Positions 48,399-57,262 of a DNA stretch of 64,000 bases are shown one piece after another (within the stretch, counting starts at the first letter, position 1; the number at the start of each line of letters is the position of its first letter). Source of the stretch: an uncultured Gammaproteobacteria bacterium (GTDB lineage: Bacteria; Pseudomonadota; Gammaproteobacteria; Coxiellales; Coxiellaceae); assembly GCA_902581285.1 (NCBI GenBank), contig CACHNP010000003.1, positions 25,676 through 89,675 on the forward strand. Direction: 5' to 3'. The translations under genes were made by a program, and so were the position numbers. Below the pieces are notes generated by a model, which was given only the letters and a program-made list of their open reading frames with translations, searched no databases and was not told the DNA's origin.

Positions 48399-49307
48399 AT
48401 GGGTGTTTTTGTTAGTATTGAAGCAGGTGGAACTAAATTCATATGTTCTTATGGCGAGTCTCCTAATCAGCTTCAAGGTCGTGTTCGCATTGAGACCCGT
48501 GGCCCTCTTGAAACCATGAAGGACGTTCTTGAATATATTCGTCAAGTGTCGCTTGAGCGAGAGATCGATGCCATAGGATTGGCCTGCTTTGGTCCGTTAG
48601 AGTTGAATTTTAAATCGCCTGCGTATGGTTCAATAACTCACACCCCAAAGTTAGCTTGGAAACACTTTAATATTGTGGAGTGCATTAAGCGGCAGTTTGA
48701 TGTTCCTGTTGGTTTTGATACTGATGTTAATGCAGCAGCTTTAGCTGAGCAGCAATGGGGCGCTGGAACGGGGTTACAGAATGTCGTCTATATGACAATT
48801 GGTACTGGTATTGGTCTTGGTGCCATAGTTGAAGGGCGGCTGCTTCATGGTGCAATGCATTCGGAAGCAGGTCATATGAGTGTTTTTCAAGATGTTGAGA
48901 AAGACCCTTTTCCTGGGGTTTGTCCTTATCATCGAAATTGCCTGGAAGGCTTAGCTTCTGGTCCTGCAATCAAAGCACGCTGGAAAGTCGCATCGGCTTT
49001 GGACTTGCCGATTGATCACCCTGCCTGGGATCTTGAAGCTGATTATTTGGCTAGAGCAATGGAAAATGTAACGTTATGTTTTTCTCCGGAGCGAATTATC
49101 TTAGGGGGTGGTGTCATGCGTCAGCCTGGATTGCTTTCGAAAGTGCAAGTAAAAACAAAAAGCAACCTTAATGGTTATATTCAGAATGCGTCGATTGAAG
49201 ATTGGAAAACGTATATCGTGTCGCCCCGTTTTGGGGATGATGCCGGAGCTGCCGGAGGGTTCGCGTTGGCGCAGCAGGTTTTTAAAAAAAGAGAGGTGTT
49301 GATATGA
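48399..49307 (+). CDS. ROK-family fructokinase-like sugar kinase
   Basis: Predicted ATP-dependent hexose kinase, most like zinc-containing bacterial fructokinases, giving fructose-6-phosphate. The 302-residue product begins with the phosphate-binding EAGGTKF (8-14), has the catalytic aspartate in FDTDVNAA (Asp109), the TIGTGIGLGAIV loop (133-144) and the ROK zinc site His159 with Cys175, His178 and Cys181 (VCPYHRNCLEG). Its stop overlaps the next start by 4 bp. Fructose is preferred by family resemblance; mannose or glucose cannot be excluded. Confidence 0.85.
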   Translation: MGVFVSIEAGGTKFICSYGESPNQLQGRVRIETRGPLETMKDVLEYIRQVSLEREIDAIGLACFGPLELNFKSPAYGSITHTPKLAWKHFNIVECIKRQFDVPVGFDTDVNAAALAEQQWGAGTGLQNVVYMTIGTGIGLGAIVEGRLLHGAMHSEAGHMSVFQDVEKDPFPGVCPYHRNCLEGLASGPAIKARWKVASALDLPIDHPAWDLEADYLARAMENVTLCFSPERIILGGGVMRQPGLLSKVQVKTKSNLNGYIQNASIEDWKTYIVSPRFGDDAGAAGGFALAQQVFKKREVLI

Positions 49308-49693
49308 GTAGTCAAAATGAAGTTGGGCAAGTGTACACGCGACCGTGGGGAACCTATCAAACCATGGTTCTTGAGTCAGGTTACCAAGTGAAAATACTAA
49401 CGGTGTTGCCTGGTGGTCGACTATCACTGCAGCGTCATTTTAAGCGAAGTGAGCATTGGGTCGTGGTGGACGGAGCTCCAACGATTACGTTAGGTGATAT
49501 GAAAAAACAGTATACACGTGATCAAGCTGTTTATATTCCGTTGGAATGTTTGCATCGGATTGAAAATTTAACTGAACAGCGCTGTGTTTTGATTGAAGTT
49601 CAAGTTGGAGATTATTTGGGGGAAGATGACATTGAGAGAATCGATGATGTTTATGGGCGAGTGTCATCGACCTCGACAGTGTCAGGTGAGTGA
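49304..49693 (+). CDS. Stand-alone mannose-6-phosphate isomerase, cupin type
   Basis: A 129-residue single-domain protein equal to the isomerase (type II) half of ManC-like bifunctional enzymes, interconverting mannose-6-phosphate and fructose-6-phosphate. Family landmarks are RPWGTYQ (13-19), the metal-binding cupin stretch GGRLSLQRHFKRSEHWVVVDG, the YIPLECLHRIEN strand, and EVQVGDYLGEDDIERIDD before the YGR end. The guanylyltransferase half is absent. It overlaps the kinase gene by 4 bp, so kinase and isomerase act together on incoming sugar. Confidence 0.88.
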   Translation: MSSQNEVGQVYTRPWGTYQTMVLESGYQVKILTVLPGGRLSLQRHFKRSEHWVVVDGAPTITLGDMKKQYTRDQAVYIPLECLHRIENLTEQRCVLIEVQVGDYLGEDDIERIDDVYGRVSSTSTVSGE

Positions 49694-49697
49694 ATTC

Positions 49698-50354
49698 ATG
49701 AATCAGAGTGGTTTTGCAAAAAAATCAGAGGTGTTAAAGATCGCTGGGCCAGCAGGGGCGATAGAAGTGGCTACGTCGTGGCCTTCAGAACTCAAGCACC
49801 GATGTGTGATGTTGGTGTGTCATCCGCACCCATTGCACTTAGGTACAATGAACAATAAAGTGGTAACCACACTATGTCGTTCTGCAGATAAGATGGGGAT
49901 GCCTTCTGTGCGTTTTAATTTTCGTGGGGTGGGTGACAGTGACGGGGTTTTCGATCACGCGGTGGGTGAGCAAGCAGATGCTCTGGCCGTTATCGATTGG
50001 ATTAAAATTACTCTACCGGGTTATCAAATTGTGCTTGCTGGTTTTTCTTTTGGATCCTACGTGGCCGCTTCTATTTCTCATCAGCTTACTGATTGTTGTG
50101 CCTTGATTAGTGTGGCTCCGCCCACCCACCATTATGATTTTGATGCACTACTGCCCCCTCCATGCCCGTGGTTGGTGTTGATGGGAGATCAAGATGAGGT
50201 TGTGCCGTTGAATGAGGTTGTGAGTTGGGTAAAGTCTCGTCAATCAGAAATGGAATATCGACAGTTTGTCAACTGCGGTCACTTTTTTCATGGGCGATTG
50301 ATTGAGTTACAAAACTCGGTGATGGATTGGGTTTCTCAATTGGGTTTAACTTAA
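49698..50354 (+). CDS. Alpha/beta hydrolase of the small Dienelactone/KANL3-like type
   Basis: A 218-residue serine hydrolase. ATG 49698 is chosen because AGGTGAG lies at 49684-49690. The catalytic set is Ser117 in GFSFG, Asp166 in GDQDEVVP and His195 in NCGHFFHG; an HPHP motif (42-45) precedes the core, as in related bacterial hydrolases. It follows the isomerase by 4 nt and is the last gene of the sugar operon. The substrate is unknown; an ester or thioester is likely. Confidence 0.8.
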   Translation: MNQSGFAKKSEVLKIAGPAGAIEVATSWPSELKHRCVMLVCHPHPLHLGTMNNKVVTTLCRSADKMGMPSVRFNFRGVGDSDGVFDHAVGEQADALAVIDWIKITLPGYQIVLAGFSFGSYVAASISHQLTDCCALISVAPPTHHYDFDALLPPPCPWLVLMGDQDEVVPLNEVVSWVKSRQSEMEYRQFVNCGHFFHGRLIELQNSVMDWVSQLGLT

Positions 50355-50398
50355 TTGTGATCACGCAAGCCAGGTATGGCCTGTTACTTATTTTATGA

Positions 50399-50431
50399 TA
50401 AAAAAAACCCGAGTGTTAGAAGCTCGGGTTT
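50399..50431 (-). terminator. Bidirectional-type terminator
   Basis: AACCCGAG and CTCGGGTT form the stem. The A-run on its plus-strand left side gives a long U-tract on minus-strand transcripts, so it ends the outer-membrane protein gene and may also stop the plus-strand sugar operon. Confidence 0.88.
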
Positions 50432-50449
50432 GAATTGCCGTTACGTTTG

Positions 50450-51130
50450 TTAAAGTGAAATCTCGTAACTTGCTTTGATCATCGCGATAGATGCAATTCT
50501 ATTGATGCTCTCGCGTGTGGCAGCTTGACTTGGGAATGTTGAAGGCTCGTTTGGGCTTATAACCGCAGTTGCTAAAATGTTCAACTGGTGGTTTTTGCTC
50601 AGTTTGTATGTGGAACCTAGTTCCACTACCGGTAGGTCGCTTTCGTTATGCCCTGCAAGCTGATTGTCATTACCGGCCGGGATGGTGCCACCAAAAGACG
50701 TGGTTTGACTGACGTGGGCTGTTCCAGATTTGAGAATGACGCCCCATTTCGGTGTCAATTGCAGTTGTGCCACACCCATGATATCAGTGTAGTGACCACT
50801 GTAGGTCAGCGTTTCGTATGCGTTGTCATAATCTAATAAGGTTCGAGTTAGTGTGTTGTTGGCATAGCCTTGGTACCCACCTTCTACGCCTAGGCTGAGT
50901 CGATCAATATTGGCAAACGTGAACCCTGCATGCACGCCAAATGTTCCGCCGTCAGCACTGATCTTTGATTCTTGATAACCTGGCGTGTTTATCCCGCTGT
51001 TATTAAGGTTGCTAGCCATACCACCAATGCCGCCATCGATTGCGATATAAGCTCCTGTTTGTGCTTCTGTTTGTGAAATGAATGCCGTGCATAGGATGGC
51101 ACCACTTAAAAGTAGATTGATTTTTTTCAT
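50450..51130 (-). CDS. Outer-membrane beta-barrel protein, opacity/OmpA-like
   Basis: A 226-residue protein with a classical signal peptide (MKKINLLLSGAILCTAFISQ, cleavage probably after TEA near 23). Alternating polar and hydrophobic strands suggest an eight-strand barrel, with a C-terminal strand ending in ASYEISL. Glycine-rich turns such as DGGIGGMASN and GVHAGF fit small surface barrels. The terminal residue is Leu, not the usual Phe. It is a single transcription unit with its own terminator. Its ligand or adhesive role is not evident. Confidence 0.75.
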   Translation of the reverse strand: MKKINLLLSGAILCTAFISQTEAQTGAYIAIDGGIGGMASNLNNSGINTPGYQESKISADGGTFGVHAGFTFANIDRLSLGVEGGYQGYANNTLTRTLLDYDNAYETLTYSGHYTDIMGVAQLQLTPKWGVILKSGTAHVSQTTSFGGTIPAGNDNQLAGHNESDLPVVELGSTYKLSKNHQLNILATAVISPNEPSTFPSQAATRESINRIASIAMIKASYEISL

Positions 51131-51303
51131 TTTTTCTCCGATTTTTTAACAAGAAATTATTTAATCGACGACATGTTGCCTCACAATTAGCTGTTATTCA
51201 AGTTAAAATAAGATTAAATAAATTAACTTTAATACAAGAAATGATTTTATGGGTGTGGGAAGTTTTTTGAAACACTTGTAAGTGTCTGTTTTTTTATTTA
51301 TTG

Positions 51304-52317
51304 TCATTTTATTCTGTTTGATGTCGAGAAACTCGCTTGCTCTGGTGAACCAGCTGAACTCGCTTGCTTAAATAACGTAGAAGAGCGTCCTTGATCATCT
51401 TTTTTAAGTCTTTTTAATGCTGGTACGGTTGATTGCGAGCTTGGGTGGCCTTGTGGGGGTATTTTTATTGTTAATCTTGGGCGCTTAGTGCCGGCCGTGT
51501 TTGCGGCATTGTGCATAAGCCCCAATCTAGCTTCAGTTCCTGCTGCTGGGCTTGTTTTTCTAATTACTGGGAAGAAAAATTGAGTTATATGGTCAAAACA
51601 GCACTGCATTTTCGTCTGAATGACGGTGTCTTCGGAATCCCTCCACCAGTCTGCTGTGTAACTGCTCAGTTTAAGGTAATCGAGCTTTTTCTTACTCTTA
51701 TTGTAGATATTGATGGCTTGAATGTTACTTTTGGAATCATCGATAAATATCATTTCTATGTTTTTATTGTGGTAAGCATGAATATTTTGTGACATTTCTA
51801 GAAGGCATTTCACTTTGTGCCACGGCGCTTGTTGCCTATTTTCACGGGTGTTTTCTTTTTTATATCCTGAGATATAAAAAGAAGAGCATAACGATGTGTC
51901 TTTTTTATACTCAAGATTAAATCTGGGGTATCTTGGGTGGTTGATTAAGAACGTTGTTTCACTGGTCATTAAAGGCAGTGGCAGGGTGTCGGCACCAAAT
52001 GCTGTTACGGCTGCGCTTTTATTTGTTTTTTGTATGTGGTTATCGAAATGCTTATTGATATTGACTTTGTGACTCTCCGTGGCAGTGGAAAAAAAGAGTG
52101 AATTGAATTCTTTTACCATCTCTAGCACGAGTGAATCAACTTGAAATTTTGCCGTAACAACGCCGAGGTATGCCTGACTGCCATCTGCGGTTAATGTTTC
52201 AAATAAAGCTTTAATTTGGCTGAGGATATAATCTCTGTTCACGTACCAAGGTGCCTTACCCTTTCGCTCTGAAAATAGGGTTTTATCTAGATCCCAGACC
52301 ACAACTTTAATTGACAT
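51304..52317 (-). CDS. HAD-like protein with basic C-terminal tail
   Basis: A 337-residue protein with haloacid dehalogenase phosphatase motifs: DLDKT (9-13) supplies the nucleophile and acid aspartates, Thr55 in GVVTAK fits motif II, and IDDS (192-195) fits motif IV. From about 255 the chain becomes Ser-, Pro- and Lys-rich and disordered, with two basic clusters, KRPRL (278-282) and KRLKK (302-306), spaced like a bipartite nuclear localisation signal. Its upstream region has a good PmrA-like direct repeat. A host-targeted phosphatase effector is a reasonable hypothesis; it could also be an ordinary HAD enzyme with a tail. Confidence 0.6.
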   Translation of the reverse strand: MSIKVVVWDLDKTLFSERKGKAPWYVNRDYILSQIKALFETLTADGSQAYLGVVTAKFQVDSLVLEMVKEFNSLFFSTATESHKVNINKHFDNHIQKTNKSAAVTAFGADTLPLPLMTSETTFLINHPRYPRFNLEYKKDTSLCSSFYISGYKKENTRENRQQAPWHKVKCLLEMSQNIHAYHNKNIEMIFIDDSKSNIQAINIYNKSKKKLDYLKLSSYTADWWRDSEDTVIQTKMQCCFDHITQFFFPVIRKTSPAAGTEARLGLMHNAANTAGTKRPRLTIKIPPQGHPSSQSTVPALKRLKKDDQGRSSTLFKQASSAGSPEQASFSTSNRIK

Positions 52318-52346
52318 AATTTAACCTCTAAAGAATTTTATTTTGA

Positions 52347-52381
52347 ATTATACGGGTATATTATTAAATAAATATTAAATA
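52347..52381 (-). promoter_or_regulatory. Candidate promoter with PmrA-like box
   Basis: On the minus strand TTAATATT and TTAATAAT start 11 bp apart, close to the published Legionella consensus of two TTAATATT-type half-sites. A TATAAT (plus-strand 52347-52352 as ATTATA) lies 10 bp downstream, closer than usual. It stands about 30 nt before the HAD-like gene. Confidence 0.4.
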
Positions 52382-52491
52382 TATTGATTATGTTTTTTTT
52401 ATAATCTTAGGGAGCGATTGCTGCGCTATTAAATCCGGATCAATCACGGTATAGTAAGCGTATTTTTAACCTCATTGATGATGGACTCAGC

Positions 52492-53124
52492 ATGGCTCAA
52501 GTGGATGTGTGTAGTGTGGATGCGATTTTGCCTCAAACTCAGTGCGAACAGTGCACGTATAAGGGGTGTTTGCCCTATGCCCGTGCTATCGTGGAGGAGG
52601 GTGAAACTATTGATAAATGCGTTCCAGGTGGTGAGCGCGTGTTGGAAGAGCTTGGGCAATTGTTGGGCCAAGAGATTGAGTCTTTGCGAGCGGGTGTAAA
52701 GCGTCGGCTTAAGCCACCATACACCGCAAAAATTCGGGAAGAAGAATGTATCGGTTGTACAAAGTGCATCAAAGCTTGCCCGGTGGATGCAATTATTGGG
52801 TCTTCAAAAAAAATGCATACAGTTCTGACGGATGCGTGCAATGGATGTGAACTTTGCTTGTCACCTTGTCCGGTAGATTGCATTGATTTGGTTGAGTTAC
52901 CCGTGCGAAGTGAGGAAGATGAAATACACTTGTTCACTCAGTCTCGAGAACGGTTTGAACGTAAAGGTGCACGAAAAGAACGTAAGAAGAGAGAAGATAA
53001 AGAAAAGCATAAAATCGCAAAAGCAAAAAAGGCGGAAAAGAAACAAACTGTTAAAGCTCGGCAATTGGCAATACAGGAAGCGATGGAGCGAGTGAAAAAA
53101 AAGCGAGCAGATAAGGATGAATAA
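52492..53124 (+). CDS. rnfB: RnfB/RsxB-like iron-sulfur protein without membrane anchor
   Basis: A 210-residue iron-sulfur electron carrier. It has the RnfB-type cluster site Cys18, Cys21, Cys26 and Cys43, and two ferredoxin [4Fe-4S] motifs (Cys86/89/92/96 and Cys116/119/122/126). The N-terminal membrane helix of canonical RnfB is missing, and residues 150-210 form a very basic, highly charged helical tail. No other Rnf/Rsx subunit is present in the window. It overlaps nth by 8 bp, and in enterobacteria the rsx operon also ends at nth. The electron partner is unknown; delivery to the endonuclease III cluster or to SoxR is speculative. Confidence 0.82.
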   Translation: MAQVDVCSVDAILPQTQCEQCTYKGCLPYARAIVEEGETIDKCVPGGERVLEELGQLLGQEIESLRAGVKRRLKPPYTAKIREEECIGCTKCIKACPVDAIIGSSKKMHTVLTDACNGCELCLSPCPVDCIDLVELPVRSEEDEIHLFTQSRERFERKGARKERKKREDKEKHKIAKAKKAEKKQTVKARQLAIQEAMERVKKKRADKDE

Positions 53125-53749
53125 AAAAAAGTGTGAGCTGTTTTTCAAAACTTTACAAGAACAAAATCCCAGTCCCACAACGGAGTTAAATTATCGATCG
53201 CATTACCAGCTATTGATAGCTGTTATCATGTCAGCACAAACAACAGATATCGCTGTGAATAAGGCAACAAAAGATTTGTTTCGTGTAGCCCCTAACGCCG
53301 CTGCCATGTTGGAGCTGGGGGAGGTGAATTTAAAAAAATACATTAAAACAATTGGTTTATTTAATTCTAAAGCTAAGAATGTCATTAAGACATCAGCTAT
53401 GCTGATTGAGAAATACAAGGGCAGAGTGCCGCGGCAGCGTGAACAGTTGGAATCGCTGCCCGGGGTTGGGCGTAAAACAGCTAACGTGGTTCTCAATACT
53501 GCGTTTGGTGAGCCTACGATAGCCGTTGATACGCATTTGTTTCGCGTTGCAAATCGGACTGGTTTGGCGCGTGGTAAGACACCGCTTGAGGTGGAAAAAG
53601 GTTTGCTAAAGGCGATTCCAGAACCTTACTTAAAGGATGCTCATCATTGGTTAATTTTACATGGGCGATATGTTTGTACTGCTCGATTACCTAAATGCGC
53701 CAACTGTTCAGTCCGTCAGCTATGCGAATACAAGGATAAAGTCAATTAG
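53117..53749 (+). CDS. nth: Endonuclease III
   Basis: DNA glycosylase/AP lyase that removes oxidised pyrimidines. The 210-residue product keeps E. coli numbering of key residues: helix-hairpin-helix [11 protein letters not shown] with catalytic Lys120, Asp138 in VDTH, and the [4Fe-4S] ligands Cys187, Cys194, Cys197 and Cys203. Its start overlaps the end of the rnfB-like gene, so the two are translationally coupled. Confidence 0.96.
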   Translation: MNKKKCELFFKTLQEQNPSPTTELNYRSHYQLLIAVIMSAQTTDIAVNKATKDLFRVAPNAAAMLELGEVNLKKYIKTIGLFNSKAKNVIKTSAMLIEKYKGRVPRQREQLESLPGVGRKTANVVLNTAFGEPTIAVDTHLFRVANRTGLARGKTPLEVEKGLLKAIPEPYLKDAHHWLILHGRYVCTARLPKCANCSVRQLCEYKDKVN

Positions 53750-53754
53750 GAGAA

Positions 53755-55740
53755 TTAAGTATACGGGTTACCGGTGCGAAGTGTGAGTGGGCTGCTATTT
53801 GAGCACGAAGGCGATGAGGGGCTATGAGTGGGGCGGATGTAGTGTTCGCAATAGTTGGACTCTTCCCTTATTAAGTGGTCAGTTGGGAAGTCTCTCAAAA
53901 AAGCAAACTTGTTTCGTTCTAGTTGGTTGCAAAGAGTATGCGGGTTTTTTGCTTTTTTAAGCCAGTTTAATAACATGCTTAGTGAATTTTCACATGGCGG
54001 TGTCTGTTGATTTTTTGAGGTCCAGTCAGATTTAAAAGCGTCGACAGCTCTTGCGAACTGATTTTTTACGTCGAGATACCGTTTGTCAGTTATGGCTTCT
54101 AGTTTGATTTTCAATTTTTCTAGTATGCTGATCACAGCAGTCAAGCGTTTCTGCACTGGGATGTCTATTCGTGCTGATAAGGCTGGAATAATTGATTGAA
54201 AAAACCGTTGTATTTGTTTTTTTGAAGTGAAATGTATTTCGCCTTCTTTGATTAGTTTTTCGAGTAGTCTTTTCTTTTCCATTGCATGAGTGGTTAAACC
54301 TAGGCGGATGAGTCCTTTTAACGGTAAGTTTCGAGCCTGTAATTTTGAAGAAGTAGATCGTCGAAGGAGCATGTCTTCATAGTAATTATGAGCATTATCA
54401 AGGATGTGTTGTGCAGTGAGAAGTGCGTTGTTATCACTGGTGCTTGGCTGTGCGTCTTTTATCATTGTTACTAAGCTTTGTGTGGGGGTGCTCAGTAGAT
54501 TCGCAATAGATGTGATATTCTGTGATATAAGGTGGTCTAAAAATTCATGACGCTGAGAGACTTTTAACGCGTTCTTTAGTATCTGGATTGCCACCTGTTT
54601 GTAAAGCTTGGCGATTGACTTTTTTTGATTTTTTTGGTGGTTCAACGTTGAGAAGATCAGTTCTTCGCATGAATGAATATCCTGAATATGTAGATATTCT
54701 AGTGCGTCATTTAGCTCATGAGTAGGTAGGTTTATGCCAGCAGAGCGTAGATCTTGTTGTTTCAGTAGTGGTGAGTGTTCTCTTGCTAAAAAGTGTAGGC
54801 GTATAAATAAAGGTGAATCAATAGACAGCATATAGGTTGCATCTGTTATTTTTTTTCTGAAGTAACATGTGGCTTGTTGATCGTGAAGGTAGTGGCGTGT
54901 TTCTTCTAATTGCCTTTGGCCCGATGTTAAATAGCTGGATTGTATTTTTTTTTCAATTTCATGAATAATGCTCTCGATTGAAAATGCGGTTGAAATAAAT
55001 TGAGTGTCTATTCTAAAGAGAGAAAGTATATCGCTGTGAGCCTGTAACAAATCTTCCGTTATGTTTACATGATTTGATAAATCTTGTTGTATTTGCATAT
55101 TGAGAATGTTCTCAGTCTCATCGACAATGATCGAGCGAATTTTTTTTCCGTAATTTTTAGTGTAAGGAAGATTGCGGTATCTTTGGATTTTCGATTTAAT
55201 TTGAGTGAAGTGTTGTTTATCCTCATAGAGTTTCATAAGTTGCTGGATGATAGAGAGAACATTTTTTTGTTGTTGATCTCTTACTCTCTCAATAGGTGGT
55301 TTGCTATTTATCGGCTGAAATTTTATTGTGGCGGTGCAGTGGTCAAGTCGCCGTGCTGACTTGATTGCGTTGAGTCTTATTTCATGAATGATTATTTGAT
55401 GTTCAGTCGATAGATTTCTTATGTGCTTTCTCTCTTGTTCAAAGTGACTTGCAAGCATGGTTTGCATACTCGGTGATGGCTTGTGTTGTGCTTGCGAAAG
55501 AGTGATTTTTCTAGCTAATTTTTTGATATGTTGATTAACTGCGACTTGGTCTTCGTATGGCGTTTGTTTACTGATATATGTTTTTTTTGTTGCAGATTCT
55601 AAAAGCGTTATGGCTTTTTTTCTAAATGCCTGTTGTTGTTCTGAGATTTTGGGCCTGCGAGAAGGATTGCGGTGGAGCGATGTTGTCAATTTTTTGTTTG
55701 CGGCTGCTGCTGGGCTTAAGTCGTGTATGTATCTGTGCAT
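53755..55740 (-). CDS. 661-residue helical, basic orphan protein
   Basis: Unrecognised. It is mostly alpha-helical with coiled-coil-like stretches, rich in Gln, Lys, His and Leu, and without membrane segments or a signal peptide. The N-terminal 60 residues are basic (RNPSRRPK), and the last 40 are Ser/Pro/His-rich and probably disordered. It begins 2 nt after the stop of the AI-2E-type transporter and is probably co-transcribed with it. Convergent with nth, ending 5 nt from its stop. The architecture is compatible with a translocated effector, but no domain is recognised. Confidence 0.55.
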   Translation of the reverse strand: MHRYIHDLSPAAAANKKLTTSLHRNPSRRPKISEQQQAFRKKAITLLESATKKTYISKQTPYEDQVAVNQHIKKLARKITLSQAQHKPSPSMQTMLASHFEQERKHIRNLSTEHQIIIHEIRLNAIKSARRLDHCTATIKFQPINSKPPIERVRDQQQKNVLSIIQQLMKLYEDKQHFTQIKSKIQRYRNLPYTKNYGKKIRSIIVDETENILNMQIQQDLSNHVNITEDLLQAHSDILSLFRIDTQFISTAFSIESIIHEIEKKIQSSYLTSGQRQLEETRHYLHDQQATCYFRKKITDATYMLSIDSPLFIRLHFLAREHSPLLKQQDLRSAGINLPTHELNDALEYLHIQDIHSCEELIFSTLNHQKNQKKSIAKLYKQVAIQILKNALKVSQRHEFLDHLISQNITSIANLLSTPTQSLVTMIKDAQPSTSDNNALLTAQHILDNAHNYYEDMLLRRSTSSKLQARNLPLKGLIRLGLTTHAMEKKRLLEKLIKEGEIHFTSKKQIQRFFQSIIPALSARIDIPVQKRLTAVISILEKLKIKLEAITDKRYLDVKNQFARAVDAFKSDWTSKNQQTPPCENSLSMLLNWLKKAKNPHTLCNQLERNKFAFLRDFPTDHLIREESNYCEHYIRPTHSPSSPSCSNSSPLTLRTGNPYT

Positions 55741-55742
55741 GA

Positions 55743-56846
55743 TTATTGATGAGACTCTTCTGTTGTTTGTGTTAATTCGTCATTTTCTTTTCGGGTTATT
55801 TCTTGAACCAGTGTCATGAGTAATAGCATCACGATGGGGCCAATGAAGAGGCCGAGAAAGTGAAATTTTTCAATTCCTCCTAGGATTCCAATAAAAATAA
55901 TGAGGAAGGGGAGTTCTGTTGAGTTACCTATTAGTGTTGGTTTGACAAAACTGTCAGTGACGAAGGTTAGAACTGATCCAAAAATAATAATAAAAATGGC
56001 AGTAAGGAGTTTTGCTTTGAGAACCAACGTTGCTGCTGACATAACGATGGCAATAGAAACCCCGAAAGGTATCATTGAAAGTATTGCTGTTATGAAGCCA
56101 AACAAAACGGGTACTGGGACACCGGTCAGCACGTAAACGATACCCATAACAAAGCCGACTCCCAGTCCCACAAAGACAGTGCTGTTTACTACGGCCCTGA
56201 TTGAATAGGGGAGATTTCGGAAATAGGTTCTCCACTGTGACGCGAAAACTTTTGAACCAATTTCTTGTGTTTTATTGGCTAACTTGTCACCGTCGCGATA
56301 GAAGAAGAACAATGTCATGAAGCAGAAAAATATACTAAGGCTGTGTGAAAGAATGGTTTTGCTGATTACTTTTAGTGAACCAAAAAGCGTGGGTATGTGA
56401 GTGTGTATGAAATTATTTAATGTCGTGTTTATGTTTCGTATGGATTCCGGCTTGGATAAGTAATCGTGCCACAGTGAATCGAGTTTATGACCAACCAGTG
56501 GTAATTGAGCAAGTCCACTGGGTTCTGTTACGCCAATATTTTTATGATCGTTTAAAAAGCTAATTAGGTAGTGAATTTCATTCACTAGTTGTACGACGAT
56601 AATGGCAACCGGGGTGGCGATACAAATGGCGATTATGGTGGTGCAAAATAGTGATGCTACAGTTGAATGACCAAAAAATACTCGTTGTCTAATGACCTGG
56701 TAAAAGGGCCAGGTGGATATAGCGATGATGCTTGCCCATGCGAATGGTTTGATATAAACAGAGGCAATGTAAATAAAGCAGGCGATGATGAAAATGATGA
56801 GCATGTTACTAATAGCGTTGTTTTTAGTGGTTGTTTGTTGGTCCAT
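55743..56846 (-). CDS. AI-2E family transporter (PerM/YdiK type)
   Basis: A 367-residue inner-membrane protein with about eight membrane segments, typical of the AI-2E/PerM permease family. The pattern includes a paired hydrophobic N-terminus (MLIIFIIACFIYIASVYIKP), a polar central loop with a helix-rich insertion, and the conserved C-terminal GxLxxxxDxxVxP-like region seen here as GSVLTFVTDSFVKPTLIGNS. The family exports small molecules or acts as a sodium-proton antiporter in some bacteria; the substrate here is unknown. It leads a two-gene unit with the helical orphan. Confidence 0.82.
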   Translation of the reverse strand: MDQQTTTKNNAISNMLIIFIIACFIYIASVYIKPFAWASIIAISTWPFYQVIRQRVFFGHSTVASLFCTTIIAICIATPVAIIVVQLVNEIHYLISFLNDHKNIGVTEPSGLAQLPLVGHKLDSLWHDYLSKPESIRNINTTLNNFIHTHIPTLFGSLKVISKTILSHSLSIFFCFMTLFFFYRDGDKLANKTQEIGSKVFASQWRTYFRNLPYSIRAVVNSTVFVGLGVGFVMGIVYVLTGVPVPVLFGFITAILSMIPFGVSIAIVMSAATLVLKAKLLTAIFIIIFGSVLTFVTDSFVKPTLIGNSTELPFLIIFIGILGGIEKFHFLGLFIGPIVMLLLMTLVQEITRKENDELTQTTEESHQ

Positions 56847-57222
56847 TCTGGTTCCTTATTCACAAAAATATGCAATCAGTATACCTTTATTCGTTGAATC
56901 AAAGTAGGGTTACTTGAGTTTTAGGCGTGCTCACTGGCAACGCTTTTCCATGATATTGTTCAGTTGCTCGCTGTTCTGCTGGAATTTTGTACTTAGTTTG
57001 AATTGATGCGCTTTTGGCTAGGTTATTTTATCAGGCTGTTTTTGTTGTTATTTTAAACAGGCTTGCATCACTGTTTTTTGCGCTGATTTATTTTTGTGAA
57101 ACGATATAATAACCACTAAGTGGTCATATTTTTTTTAAATAAACCTTTTGCCGGCTTTTATTTCTCTTCTTTTGATAATTTCATGATAAAAGTGGATAAA
57201 AATGTACATATTGTGTTCTTAG
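56847..57222. other. Leader region of the division cluster
   Basis: Non-coding. It contains a 6-bp inverted repeat with one-base centre, ACCACT-A-AGTGGT (57112-57124), directly after a TATAAT (57105-57110), which could be an operator, followed by a T-rich stretch. No gene seen. Confidence 0.35.
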
Positions 57223-57248
57223 GTGGTATAATGTGGGAAGTTGTGGGA
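57223..57248 (+). promoter_or_regulatory. MraZ boxes overlapping an extended -10 promoter
   Basis: Three GTGG-type repeats start at 57223, 57233 and 57243, exactly 10 bp apart; the last two read TGGGA-N5-TGGGA, the known MraZ operator layout. TGGTATAAT (57224-57232) is an extended -10 element that overlaps the first repeats, so bound MraZ would block the promoter of its own cluster. Confidence 0.8.
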
Positions 57249-57262
57249 AAAAAGGATTTACC

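Noticed and set aside
57112..57124. ACCACTAAGTGGT palindrome as a terminator
   Set aside because: A one-base loop cannot form a hairpin; it could only be a protein-binding site, and nothing confirms that.
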